A stretch of DNA of 41,056 bases from Rhodocyclaceae bacterium (GCA_029982755.1 JARRBR010000012.1:1-41056), one strand, 5' to 3'. Shown: positions 32,512 to 40,981, numbered from the stretch's first letter. Translations and numbers: made by a program. The notes: generated by a model not told the origin, from the letters alone.

Positions 32512-32567
32512 TACGGTCGCCCGCGTGCGATGCGCGTTCCGTGCGAGCTTCGCGGGTGCGGACCGTA
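32512..32567. promoter_or_regulatory. Extended inverted repeat between divergent ribA and ribD-like genes
   Basis: TACGGTC (32512-32518) pairs with GACCGTA (32561-32567), and CCCGCG (32520-32525) with CGCGGG (32551-32556), making 13 bp of dyad symmetry centred near 32539 in a 95-bp intergenic region. It may be an operator shared by both genes or a structured leader. It does not carry the conserved FMN-riboswitch sequence. Confidence 0.5.
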
Positions 32568-32583
32568 TTTTAAGGAATGATGA

Positions 32584-33534
32584 ATGTCGGGAAGACTTCT
32601 ACCAGATTGGGGCTGGGCCTGCATCCTGCAAGCACGTGAGTGTGATTGGGCCGCGCGCCGCGCGACAAGTTTCATCGTTGGCGGGGTCGAGATCGAAATT
32701 CGGGCCGGCGGCGCCTGGCGCTGCGCCGCCGGGCTGTCCGCGGAGACGGCTGCGCTGCTCGAGCTCTTCCTGCCGCTGGTGGCGCAGGCGGGTCCGCTGG
32801 TGATCGCCCAACTCGGGCAGAGCCTGGACGGCCGCATCGCCACCGAGAGCGGCGCGTCGCACTACATCAACGACGTCGAGGCGCGCACGCATCTGCATCG
32901 CCTGCGTGCAATCGTCGATGCGGTGGTGGTGGGCGTGGGCACGGTGAACGCGGACGACCCGCAGCTGACCGTGCGCCATGTGCGCGGCGCCAGTCCGCTG
33001 CGCGTGGTGCTCGATCCACGGCGGCGGGCGAGGACGCAGGCGCGTTTGTTTCATGACGGCGCGGCGCCCACGCTGCATCTGGTGGCGCCGGAGCGGGAGA
33101 CGCGGGCCGACGGGGGGGCAGGGAGTCCTCCGCTGGTAGCGGATGCGGCGCAGGTGCAGGGCGCGTTGCCGCCCTCGCCGCTGTCTCCCGGCGAGGTCCG
33201 GCAGTGCGTCCTGCCCTGCGCCGACGGGGGTTTCGAGCCTGCGGCGGTGCTGCGCTGGCTGCACGGGACCGGATACCGGCGGGTGCTGGTGGAAGGCGGT
33301 GGCGTGACCGTGTCGCGTTTCCTGCACACGGGCGTGCTCGACCGGCTGCATGTGATGGTGGCACCCCTGCTCATCGGTTCGGGCCGGCCCGGCCTGGTAT
33401 TGCCGCCTATCGATACGCTGAGCGAGGCGATCCGCCCGGCCGCGCGGACCTTTGCCTGTGGCGGGGACATGCTGTTCGACCTCGACTTGCGTGGACGCGC
33501 CGGGCAGGGCGCGGACGGGGCGGGCGCGCACTAG
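32584..33534 (+). CDS. Stand-alone RibD C-terminal-type reductase
   Basis: Protein of 316 residues with the RibD_C (dihydrofolate-reductase-like, NADPH-dependent) fold: QSLDGRIA (79-86), GVGTVNADDPQLTVR (117-131), VLVEGGGVTVSRFL and VAPLLIGSGRPG. In RibD this domain reduces the ribosyl side chain of the deaminated pyrimidine. The cytidine-deaminase domain of bifunctional RibD is absent; instead there are about 70 N-terminal residues (GWACILQARECDWAARR) that I do not recognise. ATG 32584 follows AAGGA at 32572-32576. With the adjacent GTP cyclohydrolase it suggests reduction of a GTP-derived pyrimidine or pterin. Confidence 0.85.
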   Translation: MSGRLLPDWGWACILQARECDWAARRATSFIVGGVEIEIRAGGAWRCAAGLSAETAALLELFLPLVAQAGPLVIAQLGQSLDGRIATESGASHYINDVEARTHLHRLRAIVDAVVVGVGTVNADDPQLTVRHVRGASPLRVVLDPRRRARTQARLFHDGAAPTLHLVAPERETRADGGAGSPPLVADAAQVQGALPPSPLSPGEVRQCVLPCADGGFEPAAVLRWLHGTGYRRVLVEGGGVTVSRFLHTGVLDRLHVMVAPLLIGSGRPGLVLPPIDTLSEAIRPAARTFACGGDMLFDLDLRGRAGQGADGAGAH

Positions 33535-33552
33535 CGCTGCGGTGCGCCCCGT

Positions 33553-34596
33553 TCAGCCATGGGGTGTCGCGTGCCGGACCGGATGACGGAGCAGCAGCGC
33601 GCCGGGCAGGCTGGACAGCAGCACGACCACGCCGTAGCCGATCGAGATCGCCACGCCCTGCGCGGGGTCGAGGCCGGCGGCCGTCCATACCAGGGCGGCC
33701 GTGCCCTCGCGGATGCCCCAGCCTGCCACCGACAGCGGGATCGCCATCGCCAGCAGGACCCAGGGCACCAGCGGCGCGGTCGTCGCGATGGCGGTGTCGA
33801 TGCCGATCATGCGCATGCAGCACAGATAGACGCCGACATAGCTGGCGACGATCAGCAGGGAGGCGAGCAACTGGCGCACGAACACCTCGCGCGCGAGCAG
33901 GGCCTGGTAAAGCGCGTTTCCAAACCGGGCGAAGTGGCGCCGGCCCCGCCATAGCGCGATGCCGACGAGCACCGGCAGCAGCGCAAGCGCGAGGGGCAAG
34001 GATGGACTCGGTCCGCCGGCGGACGCGCTCAGCAGTTTCGCGCTCGCCGCCTGCAGTTCGGGCGAGAAGGGCAGTGTCGCCAGCACGACGGCGAGCAAGG
34101 CGAGCTGACCCGAGGCGCGCTCGATGAGGACCGCATGCCAGGCAGTGATCCCGACCGGCGTTGCGTCGCCCGCTTCGCTCCGCGGACGACGGGCGTGGCG
34201 CCAGGCGCGCGCCGCGTCGCCCATGACGCCGCCGGGCAGGATCTGGTTGAGGAAGGTGGCGACGTAGTACTCGCACAGCGCCTCGCCGAAGCGCAGCTGC
34301 GACCCGAGGCGCGCGGCGGTGAGCCGCCAGCGCCAGGCGGACAGGGCGACCTGGGGAAAGCTCAGGGCCAGCGCCGCCGCCAGCCATGCTGGCTCCGGTG
34401 CGGAGAAGGCCGCGGCGAGGGTTCGCGGTTCGAGCCAGAGCAGGATGGCGGCCAGCAGGCCCAGGCTCGCCACCGGGCGCAGGACGAGCTTAAGCCGGCG
34501 CGCGGCCGGGGGCGCAGCGGTGCCGGGACTCGGGGCGGGCACGTGCGATGAGGAGGAAGGCGGCGAAGGAGCGTGCGCGGGGGTGGGCGAAGGCAT
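33553..34596 (-). CDS. LPG-synthase/flippase-type membrane protein (UPF0104)
   Basis: Polytopic membrane protein of 347 residues with about eight transmembrane helices and a Pro/Ser-rich cytoplasmic N-terminus (1-35). The motifs FLNQILPGGVMGDAARAWRH and VAGWGIREGTAALVW are the conserved halves of the lysylphosphatidylglycerol-synthase transmembrane family, whose members include lipid flippases and glycan-lipid processing proteins. No soluble aminoacyl-transferase domain is present. ATG 34596 is chosen; the long open frame upstream is Arg/Pro-rich and not family-like. Last gene of a minus-strand set starting with the dehydrogenase at 38190; a transport or flipping role for a product made by its neighbours is inferred. 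Confidence 0.82.
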   Translation of the reverse strand: MPSPTPAHAPSPPSSSSHVPAPSPGTAAPPAARRLKLVLRPVASLGLLAAILLWLEPRTLAAAFSAPEPAWLAAALALSFPQVALSAWRWRLTAARLGSQLRFGEALCEYYVATFLNQILPGGVMGDAARAWRHARRPRSEAGDATPVGITAWHAVLIERASGQLALLAVVLATLPFSPELQAASAKLLSASAGGPSPSLPLALALLPVLVGIALWRGRRHFARFGNALYQALLAREVFVRQLLASLLIVASYVGVYLCCMRMIGIDTAIATTAPLVPWVLLAMAIPLSVAGWGIREGTAALVWTAAGLDPAQGVAISIGYGVVVLLSSLPGALLLRHPVRHATPHG

Positions 34597-34616
34597 CGGA
34601 CCTCGAAGGCGTCGGT

Positions 34617-35543
34617 TCAGCGCACGACCCGGGGCGGGGTGGCGAACAGGTCGATGTGGCCGACTTCGAGCGTGCCGCCGCCATGGGGGACACACTCCGC
34701 CGTTCGCCGGGCGTGCCACGCCGTGATGCGCGCAGCTGCGTCCGGCCGCTGGGCACGGGCGGCGTCGCGCCAGCCGTCGATCAGTGCGCGGGCGAGGGCG
34801 GCGTCTGCGGGCTCGGCCAGGCGAAGCCGCCATGGACTTGCCGCGAGCCGGACCTCGAAGCCGCGCTGCTCGAGGCACGCGGCGAGGGCGGGTGCCGCGT
34901 CCGGGCCGAGCGCGGCGCCCAGCCCCTTGTCGCGGCGCTGATGGGCGTTGAAGGCCGCGCGCACGAGATCGTCATCCGCCGCGGTGGGCGGGGCCTCTGC
35001 CGCGGTCGTCGCGGCGCCGGACAGGAAGCGCCAGCTTCCGTCCACGCTCAGCGTCACCAGCAGGGCGCAGCGGGCTGCGGCGCAGGCGTCGGCGAGACGC
35101 TCGAGCCAGGCGGCGTCCACCAGGTCGAGCAGGGCCGACGCACAGACGAGGTCAGCCCCGGCAAGCGTCCCGGCATCGAGCCGGGCAAGATCCTGGGAGC
35201 GCGTGCTTACGCCGACCGCTCCGCCATCGGCAGCGCGCAAGCCGGCGCATGCCGCGCGCGCCCGGGCGAGGAGGCCGCTGTCGTGATCGATCAGGGTCCA
35301 GTCCTGGGGGCCGGGCAGGCGCGGGGCGAGGTGGCGGGGGTTGGCGCCGCTGCCGCTGCCCAGGTCGATGAGGCGCAGGCGCTGCGGCGGGGCAGTCGTC
35401 GCCTGCCGCTGGCGCAGCCACTCGGCGGCCCGCGCCTCCAGTTCGGGCGCGCGGGCCGCGCCGTCTGCAGCCCGGCGCAGCGCGAGCCAGCTCGCGTCGA
35501 AGCAGGCGTCGGGGTGGGGCTGGGCGTGCTCGTTCGGGTTCAT
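34617..35543 (-). CDS. Class I SAM-dependent methyltransferase
   Basis: Soluble protein of 308 residues. The SAM-binding motif I is LRLIDLGSGSGANPRHLAPR (about 58-77), followed by the acidic end of strand 2 (LIDHDSG) and ADLVCASALLDLV as motif IV region. The rest is divergent, with many Ala and Asp residues, and gives no clue to the substrate. It starts 29 bp after the glycosyltransferase stop and ends 20 bp before the flippase-type gene, so it is probably part of one operon. Methylation of a small-molecule ring or sugar is inferred from context only. Confidence 0.8.
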   Translation of the reverse strand: MNPNEHAQPHPDACFDASWLALRRAADGAARAPELEARAAEWLRQRQATTAPPQRLRLIDLGSGSGANPRHLAPRLPGPQDWTLIDHDSGLLARARAACAGLRAADGGAVGVSTRSQDLARLDAGTLAGADLVCASALLDLVDAAWLERLADACAAARCALLVTLSVDGSWRFLSGAATTAAEAPPTAADDDLVRAAFNAHQRRDKGLGAALGPDAAPALAACLEQRGFEVRLAASPWRLRLAEPADAALARALIDGWRDAARAQRPDAAARITAWHARRTAECVPHGGGTLEVGHIDLFATPPRVVR

Positions 35544-35571
35544 CGCATGACTCGTGGGGCGTGCGAAGCGT

Positions 35572-36648
35572 TCACGGGCGCCTCGGGGTGGAGGTCGATG
35601 AATGTTCCGGGTCGCCCAGCGCAGCGGCGAACTCGGCGCCGGCAAGGGGCCAGCCGCGTAGCGAGGCGCGCGCCCTGCGGGCGCCGTCGCGCAGGGCGTG
35701 GCGGCAGTGGCGATCGCTGGTCAGCGCGGCCAGCGCGTCGGCGAGCGCATCGACATCGCCGGGCGGGACGGCGAGTCCGGCACCGGCAGGGAGTGTTTCG
35801 GTCAGGGCGCCGCCGGTGGTCGTGAGCACCGGCAGCCCGGCCGAGATCGCCTCGGTCACCACCATGCCGTAGCCCTCGTAGTGCGAAGGCAGCAGGAACA
35901 GATCTGCGCCGGCATAGGCCGCCCGCAACTGCGCGTCGTCGCATTCGCCATGGAGCCGGATGCGGCCGTCGAGACCGGTTTCGGTGACGAGCGCCGCGAG
36001 CCCGTGGGCGAAGTCCGGCTCGCGCGTGTGGCTGCCGATGAAGTCGCACTGCCAGGGCAGTCCGCGCACGCGGTGCAGGGCGCGTACGAGCAGGTCCTGG
36101 CCCTTGCGCGGGCTGAGGGTGCCGACGCACAGCAGCCGGGGCGGCTCGCCGTCGGCCATGGCCAGCGGCAGCGGCGTCACCCCGGGTTCGACCGTGCGCA
36201 CCCGAGCGGGCTGGACGCCGAAGTCCGCGATCCGGCGCGCGGTGAAGCGGCTGGTCGTGATCACGCGGTCGGCGGCCGCGAGCGCGGCGCGCTCGCTGGC
36301 GAGCAGGCAGTGCCGGCGCGCCACGCTCAACCCGCGCTCGTCGCCGAGCGGGTGGTGCACCAGCGCGACGAGCCCGAGACGGTGGCTGTGACGGACCGCG
36401 ACCTCGGGCAGGCCGCCGAGCGCCAGCCCATCGACGACCACCTGGCGTCCGTTGGGCAGTGCGGCGAGGGTGCGCTCGAGGGCGTCGCGCGCGCTCGTGT
36501 CGGCCTCGGGGAATCGCCCGGGCAGGCCATGCACGTCGACTGTCCACCCGAGCCGGCGCAGCTCGACGACGATGTGGGCGTCGTACAGATAGCCGCCGGT
36601 GCGTTGCCCGGGGTCGCCCGGCACGATGAAGGCGAGGCGCTGCGTCAT
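35572..36648 (-). CDS. Glycosyltransferase family 4 protein
   Basis: GT-B-fold retaining glycosyltransferase of 358 residues. The N-domain begins LAFIVPGDPGQRTGGYLYD with the Gly-Gly acceptor loop; the C-domain has VGTLSPRKGQDLLVRAL, FIGSHTREPDF, and the donor-site motif SHYEGYGMVVTEAISAG (EX7E). The protein is cytoplasmic or membrane-associated. Donor sugar and acceptor are unknown. Within the minus-strand group it follows the PTPS-like gene after 112 bp and precedes the methyltransferase, suggesting the operon's product is a glycoside. Confidence 0.88.
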   Translation of the reverse strand: MTQRLAFIVPGDPGQRTGGYLYDAHIVVELRRLGWTVDVHGLPGRFPEADTSARDALERTLAALPNGRQVVVDGLALGGLPEVAVRHSHRLGLVALVHHPLGDERGLSVARRHCLLASERAALAAADRVITTSRFTARRIADFGVQPARVRTVEPGVTPLPLAMADGEPPRLLCVGTLSPRKGQDLLVRALHRVRGLPWQCDFIGSHTREPDFAHGLAALVTETGLDGRIRLHGECDDAQLRAAYAGADLFLLPSHYEGYGMVVTEAISAGLPVLTTTGGALTETLPAGAGLAVPPGDVDALADALAALTSDRHCRHALRDGARRARASLRGWPLAGAEFAAALGDPEHSSTSTPRRP

Positions 36649-36760
36649 GCGCTCGACGCCGCAGGGCCTGCAAGGTGTCCGCGCACAAGGCGGCAGGTGT
36701 CGTCCCGAGTCGATCCGGCCGATGCGCGCGCCGCGTAGTCCTGGGCTGCCGTCGCCTGCA

Positions 36761-37159
36761 TCACAGCGCGCCCTCGTAGCTCGCCCAGGCGATGTGCGAT
36801 TCGTGCAGGGTCACCTTCAGGCGTGCCAGGCCCTGTGCGCCGCTGCCGAGCCGGCCGGCTCGGATCGCCGCCGCCATGCGGTCGAAGATCACTCGCGCCA
36901 TGAACTCGGTGGTGGTGTTGCGGCCGCGGAACGCCGGCTCCTCGTCCAGGTTGCGGAAGTTGAGGTCGGCGAGCACGGTCTTGAGCGTGTCGCCGGCGAG
37001 GCCGATGTCGACCACCAGGCCGTCGGCGTCGAGCTCGCTGCGCTGGAAGCACGCGTCGACGATGTAGGTGGCGCCGTGCATGCGTTGCGCCGGGCCGAAG
37101 ATGGCGCCCTGGAAGCTGTGGGCGATCATGATGTGGTCGCGAACGGTCAGGCTGTACAT
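36761..37159 (-). CDS. 6-pyruvoyltetrahydropterin synthase/QueD homologue with altered active site
   Basis: Protein of 132 residues aligning over its whole length to the PTPS/QueD fold. Zinc-site His14 (MIAHSF) and His28 remain, but the HGH motif is HGA (Ala30). The catalytic Cys expected four residues before His28 is Ala24, and the catalytic Asp-His pair (LDHxxLN in QueD) is replaced by LNFRNLD. The pterin-anchoring Glu near the end is kept (LHES, Glu120). So pterin or purine-like binding is plausible, but the known chemistry is not. Its ATG overlaps the end of the dehydrogenase gene by 13 bp, implying coupled expression. Family placement is firm; function is unknown. Confidence 0.82.
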   Translation of the reverse strand: MYSLTVRDHIMIAHSFQGAIFGPAQRMHGATYIVDACFQRSELDADGLVVDIGLAGDTLKTVLADLNFRNLDEEPAFRGRNTTTEFMARVIFDRMAAAIRAGRLGSGAQGLARLKVTLHESHIAWASYEGAL

Positions 37160-38190
37160 GAAGCGTCTCCGGATTGTGTGTCGGGGTCGTCCCGCGGGGC
37201 GGTGCCCGGGTAGCGGATGCGTTCGCACAGTGCGCCCGCCGGCTCGAAGGCGAGGCGCTGCATCAGTGCCGGCAGGTCGTGGAAGGGGGTCTCTCCGCTG
37301 AACAGCGCGTCGAGCCGTGGATCGACGAGCTGGGACAGCGCAAGTTCCATGCGCCGGCGATAGGACCAGCGCGGGCTCTTCTGCGGCGGGACGTGGCCGA
37401 CCTGGCTCGATTTGATCTCGAGCCGGCGGGCGTGGAAGGCGCCGCCGAGCGGCACGCTCACCGCGGTGCGCCCGTACCAGCTCATCTCGATCACGGTGGC
37501 CTCCTGCCCGGCGAGGTCGAGCGCGGTGGTGAGCCCGGCCGGATGGCCGCTGGCGTGGAAGACCAGATCGCATTCCCCGCGGGCGGCCGCGGGCAGGCGG
37601 TGGGTGAGGCCGAGGGCGTCGGCGAGCCGGGCACGGCCGGGATCGATGTCGATCAGCTCCACCTCGGCGCCGGGCACGCGCGCGCACAGCCATGCGACCA
37701 GGCTGCCCACCACTCCGGCGCCGACGACCGCGATGCGGTCGCCCATGCCCGGCGCGCCGTCCCAGCATGCGTTGAGCGCGGTCTCCATGTTGGCCGCCAG
37801 CACCGCGCGCGCCGGCGGCAGCCCGGGCGGCAGCGGGATCACGGCGCTCGCGGGCACGACATAGCGCGCCTGGTGCGGGTGCAGGCAGAACACGACGCGA
37901 CCACGCAGTGCGGCCGCTTCCGCGCCGGCCCCGTCCTCGACCACGCCCACGCTGATGTAGCCGTACTTCACCGGCCCGGGGAAGTCGCCCTCCTGGAAGG
38001 GCGCACGCATGCGCTGGTATTCGCTCTCGGGAACCTCGCCGCGAAAGACGAGGCTCTCGGTGCCGCGGCTGACCGCGCCGTAGAGGCTGCGCACGAGCAC
38101 TTCGCCTGCAGCGGGCGGGCGCAGGGCCGCGGGGCGCAGTTCGCCATGGCCGGGGGATACGGTCCAGAAGGCGAGGTCGATGTCGGCCAT
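37147..38190 (-). CDS. MDR-family dehydrogenase without classical zinc ligands
   Basis: Medium-chain dehydrogenase/reductase of 347 residues, annotated in relatives as zinc-binding alcohol dehydrogenase. The cofactor motif [15 protein letters not shown] is intact, with the acidic strand end [16 protein letters not shown] for NAD binding. However, the catalytic zinc positions appear lost: the usual Cys site reads AVSRGTES and the GHE motif reads [20 protein letters not shown] and [11 protein letters not shown] are distinctive for the subgroup. ATG 38190 is chosen; the open frame upstream is Pro/Ser-rich and not family-like. First gene of the minus-strand set; its end overlaps the PTPS-like start. 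Confidence 0.85.
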   Translation of the reverse strand: MADIDLAFWTVSPGHGELRPAALRPPAAGEVLVRSLYGAVSRGTESLVFRGEVPESEYQRMRAPFQEGDFPGPVKYGYISVGVVEDGAGAEAAALRGRVVFCLHPHQARYVVPASAVIPLPPGLPPARAVLAANMETALNACWDGAPGMGDRIAVVGAGVVGSLVAWLCARVPGAEVELIDIDPGRARLADALGLTHRLPAAARGECDLVFHASGHPAGLTTALDLAGQEATVIEMSWYGRTAVSVPLGGAFHARRLEIKSSQVGHVPPQKSPRWSYRRRMELALSQLVDPRLDALFSGETPFHDLPALMQRLAFEPAGALCERIRYPGTAPRDDPDTQSGDASCTA

Positions 38191-38203
38191 CCTGTGGTCC
38201 TCG

Positions 38204-38298
38204 GATCGAAGCGGGCGCGTGCGGCATGTCGGCGCCGCCGCGCTGTGGCCCGCGCGGCGCTTGTGCGAACCCTTTGCCGCGGCGGATGATCGAAGCGG
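38204..38298. repeat. Two 11-bp direct repeats in the divergent dehydrogenase/CDP-alcohol transferase region
   Basis: GATCGAAGCGG occurs at 38204-38214 and 38288-38298, start to start 84 bp, close to eight helical turns. Both lie upstream of the minus-strand operon. A small hairpin CGGGTC-TGCG-GACCCG follows at 38323-38338. Regulator-binding sites are possible but unproven. Confidence 0.35.
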
Positions 38299-38380
38299 AC
38301 ATGGTAGCAGGGGTGCGGGATCCGGGTCTGCGGACCCGACGTGAGGCGGCGAGGGCTGAGGATTGTTCGAGGAAGGCGGA

Positions 38381-39112
38381 TTGGCTTCGGGGCGCAGGTC
38401 GATGCCGGTCGCGGTGCTGGAGGTGCTGGCCGCGCTCGGCATGCTGCTCGGCCTGGGTGCGCTCGGCGGGATGCTCGGCGCGCTGCCGCTCCAGGCGATG
38501 TGGGCGGCCGCGGGCGTGCTGCTCGCGGTGTGCGCCCTGGTCCTTCACCAATGGCCGGATCTGCGCACCACCCTGGGGCCGGCGAACCGGGTGACGCTGG
38601 GACGGGCGGTGCTGGTGGCGCTGGTGGCTGGTGCGCTCGCGGCGCCGGGGTGGGCGCAGCAGCATGCGACATGGCTTGCGGCGGTGGCGGGGATCGCGCT
38701 CGCGCTCGACGGCGTGGATGGCTGGGTGGCGCGCCGCTGGCGCTGCGCCAGTGCCTTCGGTGCGCGCTTCGACATGGAGCTCGACGCCTTCCTGATCCTG
38801 GTGCTGTGCGCGCATCTGGTCGCCATGGGCAAGGCCGGGAGCTGGGTGCTGGCGATCGGCGCGATGCGCTACGGCTTCGTCGCCGCGATGCGCGTGTGGC
38901 CCTGGCTCGACGGCCCCCTGCCCGAGAGCGGCCGGCGCAAGCTGGTGTGCGTGTTGCAGGTCGCCAGCCTGCTGCTGTGCCTGTTGCCGGTGGCCGATGC
39001 GCCCTCGGCGGCGGCGCTGCTGGCGCTGGCACTCGGCCTGCTGGCGTGGTCGTTCGCGGTCGATGTGCGCTGGCGGTACGTGAACGGCCGCTCGGCGGGA
39101 AGAATCGGTTGA
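38381..39112 (+). CDS. CDP-alcohol phosphatidyltransferase family protein
   Basis: Integral membrane enzyme of about 243 residues with roughly six hydrophobic segments. The family signature D-x2-D-G-x2-A-R-x8-G-x3-D-x3-D is complete in [21 protein letters not shown] followed by DMELD, so a phospho-alcohol transfer from a CDP-linked lipid or alcohol is expected. Substrates are unknown; it is not clearly PgsA or PssA. The start is uncertain: TTG 38381 has AGGAAGG just upstream, TTG 38363 and ATG 38402 are alternatives. Divergent from the dehydrogenase operon, it may provide the lipid part of that group's product. Confidence 0.82.
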   Translation: MASGRRSMPVAVLEVLAALGMLLGLGALGGMLGALPLQAMWAAAGVLLAVCALVLHQWPDLRTTLGPANRVTLGRAVLVALVAGALAAPGWAQQHATWLAAVAGIALALDGVDGWVARRWRCASAFGARFDMELDAFLILVLCAHLVAMGKAGSWVLAIGAMRYGFVAAMRVWPWLDGPLPESGRRKLVCVLQVASLLLCLLPVADAPSAAALLALALGLLAWSFAVDVRWRYVNGRSAGRIG

Positions 39113-39170
39113 AATACGGTGCATTGAATCACGCCCGACCAGTGGACGAAGTGCGAAGGAGGAGGACACG

Positions 39171-39794
39171 ATGAACGCAAGAACCGCTTTTCCTGCCCTG
39201 CGCCGGGTGCTGGCCGCGGGCGCATTCCTGGCCGCGGTCGGGGCCGGCCCGGCGTGGGCCGAGCCGCGCACCTACACGATCGATCCGGATCATTTCTCGA
39301 TCGCCTTCCAGGTCGAACATCTGGGCTATGCGGACGTGATCGGCATGTTCCTCAAGGGCAGCGGCAGCTTCGTCTATGACGAGGCGACGCGCACGCTGTC
39401 ATCCGGGCGCGTGGTGGTGGCCGCCGACAGCGTGTTCAGCAACCACAAGGCACGCGACCGGCACGTGCGCGACAGCGATTTCCTCGACGCCGACCGTCAT
39501 CCGGAGATCGTGTTCGAGGCTACCGCCTTCGAGCCGGTGATGGAAAACGACGGGCGGCTGGACGGACGCCTGAGCGGCAAGCTCACGCTGCTCGGCCAGA
39601 CCCATCCGGTGACGCTGGAGGTGTCGCTGAACAAGGCGGCGACCTACCCCTTCGGTCATCGCAAGCACACCCTGGGAATCTCGGCCCGCACCAGCCTGCT
39701 GCGCAGCCAGTGGGGCATGAGCTACGGGGTGGACCGCGGCATGGTGGGCGACGAGGTGCTGCTCAGCTTCGAGCTCGAGGCGACCCGCGACTGA
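39171..39794 (+). CDS. YceI family periplasmic protein
   Basis: Exported protein of 207 residues with a cleavable signal peptide (about 1-30, ending GPAWA before [11 protein letters not shown]). The lipocalin-like YceI fold is marked by [49 protein letters not shown], and [19 protein letters not shown]. Relatives bind isoprenoid or other amphiphilic molecules in the periplasm. A strong ribosome-binding site (GGAGGA) precedes ATG 39171. It converges on moaA. Confidence 0.93.
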   Translation: MNARTAFPALRRVLAAGAFLAAVGAGPAWAEPRTYTIDPDHFSIAFQVEHLGYADVIGMFLKGSGSFVYDEATRTLSSGRVVVAADSVFSNHKARDRHVRDSDFLDADRHPEIVFEATAFEPVMENDGRLDGRLSGKLTLLGQTHPVTLEVSLNKAATYPFGHRKHTLGISARTSLLRSQWGMSYGVDRGMVGDEVLLSFELEATRD

Positions 39795-39805
39795 GCCGCG
39801 AAGAA

Positions 39806-39838
39806 CGCGGTGCCCGGTCCGATGACCTGGGCACCGCG
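39806..39838. terminator. Bidirectional terminator between yceI-like gene and moaA
   Basis: CGCGGTGCCC (39806-39815) and GGGCACCGCG (39829-39838) form a perfect 10-bp stem with a 13-nt loop, 12 bp after the YceI stop and 9 bp from the moaA stop. A short T-rich run (GTCTTT) follows on the plus strand and TTCTT on the minus strand, so it can serve both convergent genes. Confidence 0.7.
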
Positions 39839-39846
39839 GGCGTCTT

Positions 39847-40926
39847 TCAGCCGCCGATGTAGGACATCTCGATCTTGCGCAGCGCTGCGGTGTCGGCGGT
39901 GCGGATCTCCGAATAGCGGTCCTCGCGCGCCTGCCACACCTGGGCGATGGCGGAGTCGAGCGCATCGTCGTCCGCGCCGCCGCGCAGCAGGCTGCGCAGG
40001 TCGTGACCGTGCTGGGCGAACAGGCAGGTGTAGAGCTGGCCCTCGGTCGACAGGCGGATGCGGGTGCAGGTGGAACAGAAGGCCTGGGTGACCGAGGAGA
40101 TCACCCCGATCTCGCCGGCGCCGTCCTTGTAGCGCCAGCGCTCGGCGACCTCGCCCTCGTAGTTGGGATCGATGGGCTCGAGCGGGAACAGGCGGTCGAT
40201 GCGGGCGATGACTTCGCGCGAGGGCAGCACCTCGTCCATCTTCCAGCCGTTGGAGGCGCCGACGTCCATGAACTCGATGAAGCGCAGGATGTGGCCGCTA
40301 TGGCGGAAGTGCCCGGCCATGGCCTCGATGTCGGCATCGTTGGTGCCGCGCTTGACCACCATGTTGACCTTGATCGGGCCCAGGCCCACCGCCCTGGCCG
40401 CCTCGATGCCTTCGAGCACGCGGGCGACCGGGTAGTCGGCGTCGTTCATGCGCCGGAACAGCGCGTCGTCGAGCGCATCCAGGCTGACGGTGACGCGGTG
40501 CAGCCCGGCGTCCTTGAGCCGGCGCGCGAGCTTGGGCAGCAGCACCCCGTTGGTGGTGAGCGTGATCTCGACGCCGTCGAGCGTGGCCAGCATGCCGATC
40601 AGGCGATCGACGTCCTTGCGCAGCAGTGGTTCGCCCCCGGTGATGCGGATCTTGCGCACGCCGCGGGCCACGAACAGGCGCGCCACGCGCACGATCTCCT
40701 CGAAGCTGAGCAGTTCGCGCCGGGGCAGGAAGGCGTAGTCGTCGCCGAAGACCTCGCGCGGCATGCAATAGACGCAGCGGAAGTTGCAGCGGTCGGTGAC
40801 CGAGATGCGCAGGTCGCGCACGCTGCGGCCGCGGCGATCGAACAGCAGCTCGCCGGCGGGCGGGCGCAGCGTCGTATCGGGCGTGGCGATGGCGGACGCA
40901 GCCTGCTGGATCGGGATGACTTTCAT
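39847..40926 (-). CDS. moaA: GTP 3',8-cyclase MoaA
   Basis: Radical SAM enzyme of 359 residues that, with MoaC, turns GTP into cyclic pyranopterin monophosphate for the molybdenum cofactor. The N-terminal [4Fe-4S] motif is CNFRCVYC (Cys47, 51, 54). [11 protein letters not shown] and the C-terminal second cluster ligands ([20 protein letters not shown], three Cys) are present, and the protein ends in the essential SYIGG Gly-Gly tail. ATG 40926 is supported by the family N-terminus after about 25 variable residues and by a good promoter 27 bp upstream. The gene stands alone here, without other moa genes in the window. Confidence 0.96.
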   Translation of the reverse strand: MKVIPIQQAASAIATPDTTLRPPAGELLFDRRGRSVRDLRISVTDRCNFRCVYCMPREVFGDDYAFLPRRELLSFEEIVRVARLFVARGVRKIRITGGEPLLRKDVDRLIGMLATLDGVEITLTTNGVLLPKLARRLKDAGLHRVTVSLDALDDALFRRMNDADYPVARVLEGIEAARAVGLGPIKVNMVVKRGTNDADIEAMAGHFRHSGHILRFIEFMDVGASNGWKMDEVLPSREVIARIDRLFPLEPIDPNYEGEVAERWRYKDGAGEIGVISSVTQAFCSTCTRIRLSTEGQLYTCLFAQHGHDLRSLLRGGADDDALDSAIAQVWQAREDRYSEIRTADTAALRKIEMSYIGG

Positions 40927-40952
40927 GTTCGGCGGCGGGTTCAGGTTGCGGG

Positions 40953-40981
40953 ATTATCGGTACATGGACAGCGCGACGCAA
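40953..40981 (-). promoter_or_regulatory. Sigma70-type promoter of moaA
   Basis: On the minus strand, TTGCGT (40976-40981) and GATAAT (40953-40958, five of six) are separated by exactly 17 bp. Transcription would start near 40946, giving a leader of about 20 nt, too short for a molybdenum-cofactor riboswitch. The remaining sequence up to 41056 shows no gene. Confidence 0.6.

Noticed and set aside
32489-32583. Possible FMN riboswitch before the ribA or ribD-like gene.
   Set aside because: The region is only 95 bp and lacks the conserved FMN-aptamer blocks (no AGGGGCAGGGTGAAA-like segment). Only a simple inverted repeat is present.
30423-39112. Queuosine or folate biosynthesis cluster.
   Set aside because: No queC, queE, queF, folE, folB, folK or folP homologue is present, and the PTPS-like protein lacks the QueD catalytic residues.
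36761-39271. Very long open frames on the strand opposite to or overlapping known genes, for example through 36761-39271, 24566-26899, 10239-12104 and 14507-15757.
   Set aside because: They run antisense or out of phase to genes with clear family motifs. Their translations are dominated by Arg, Ala, Gly, Pro, His and Gln and show no domain. Such frames are expected in DNA this rich in GC.
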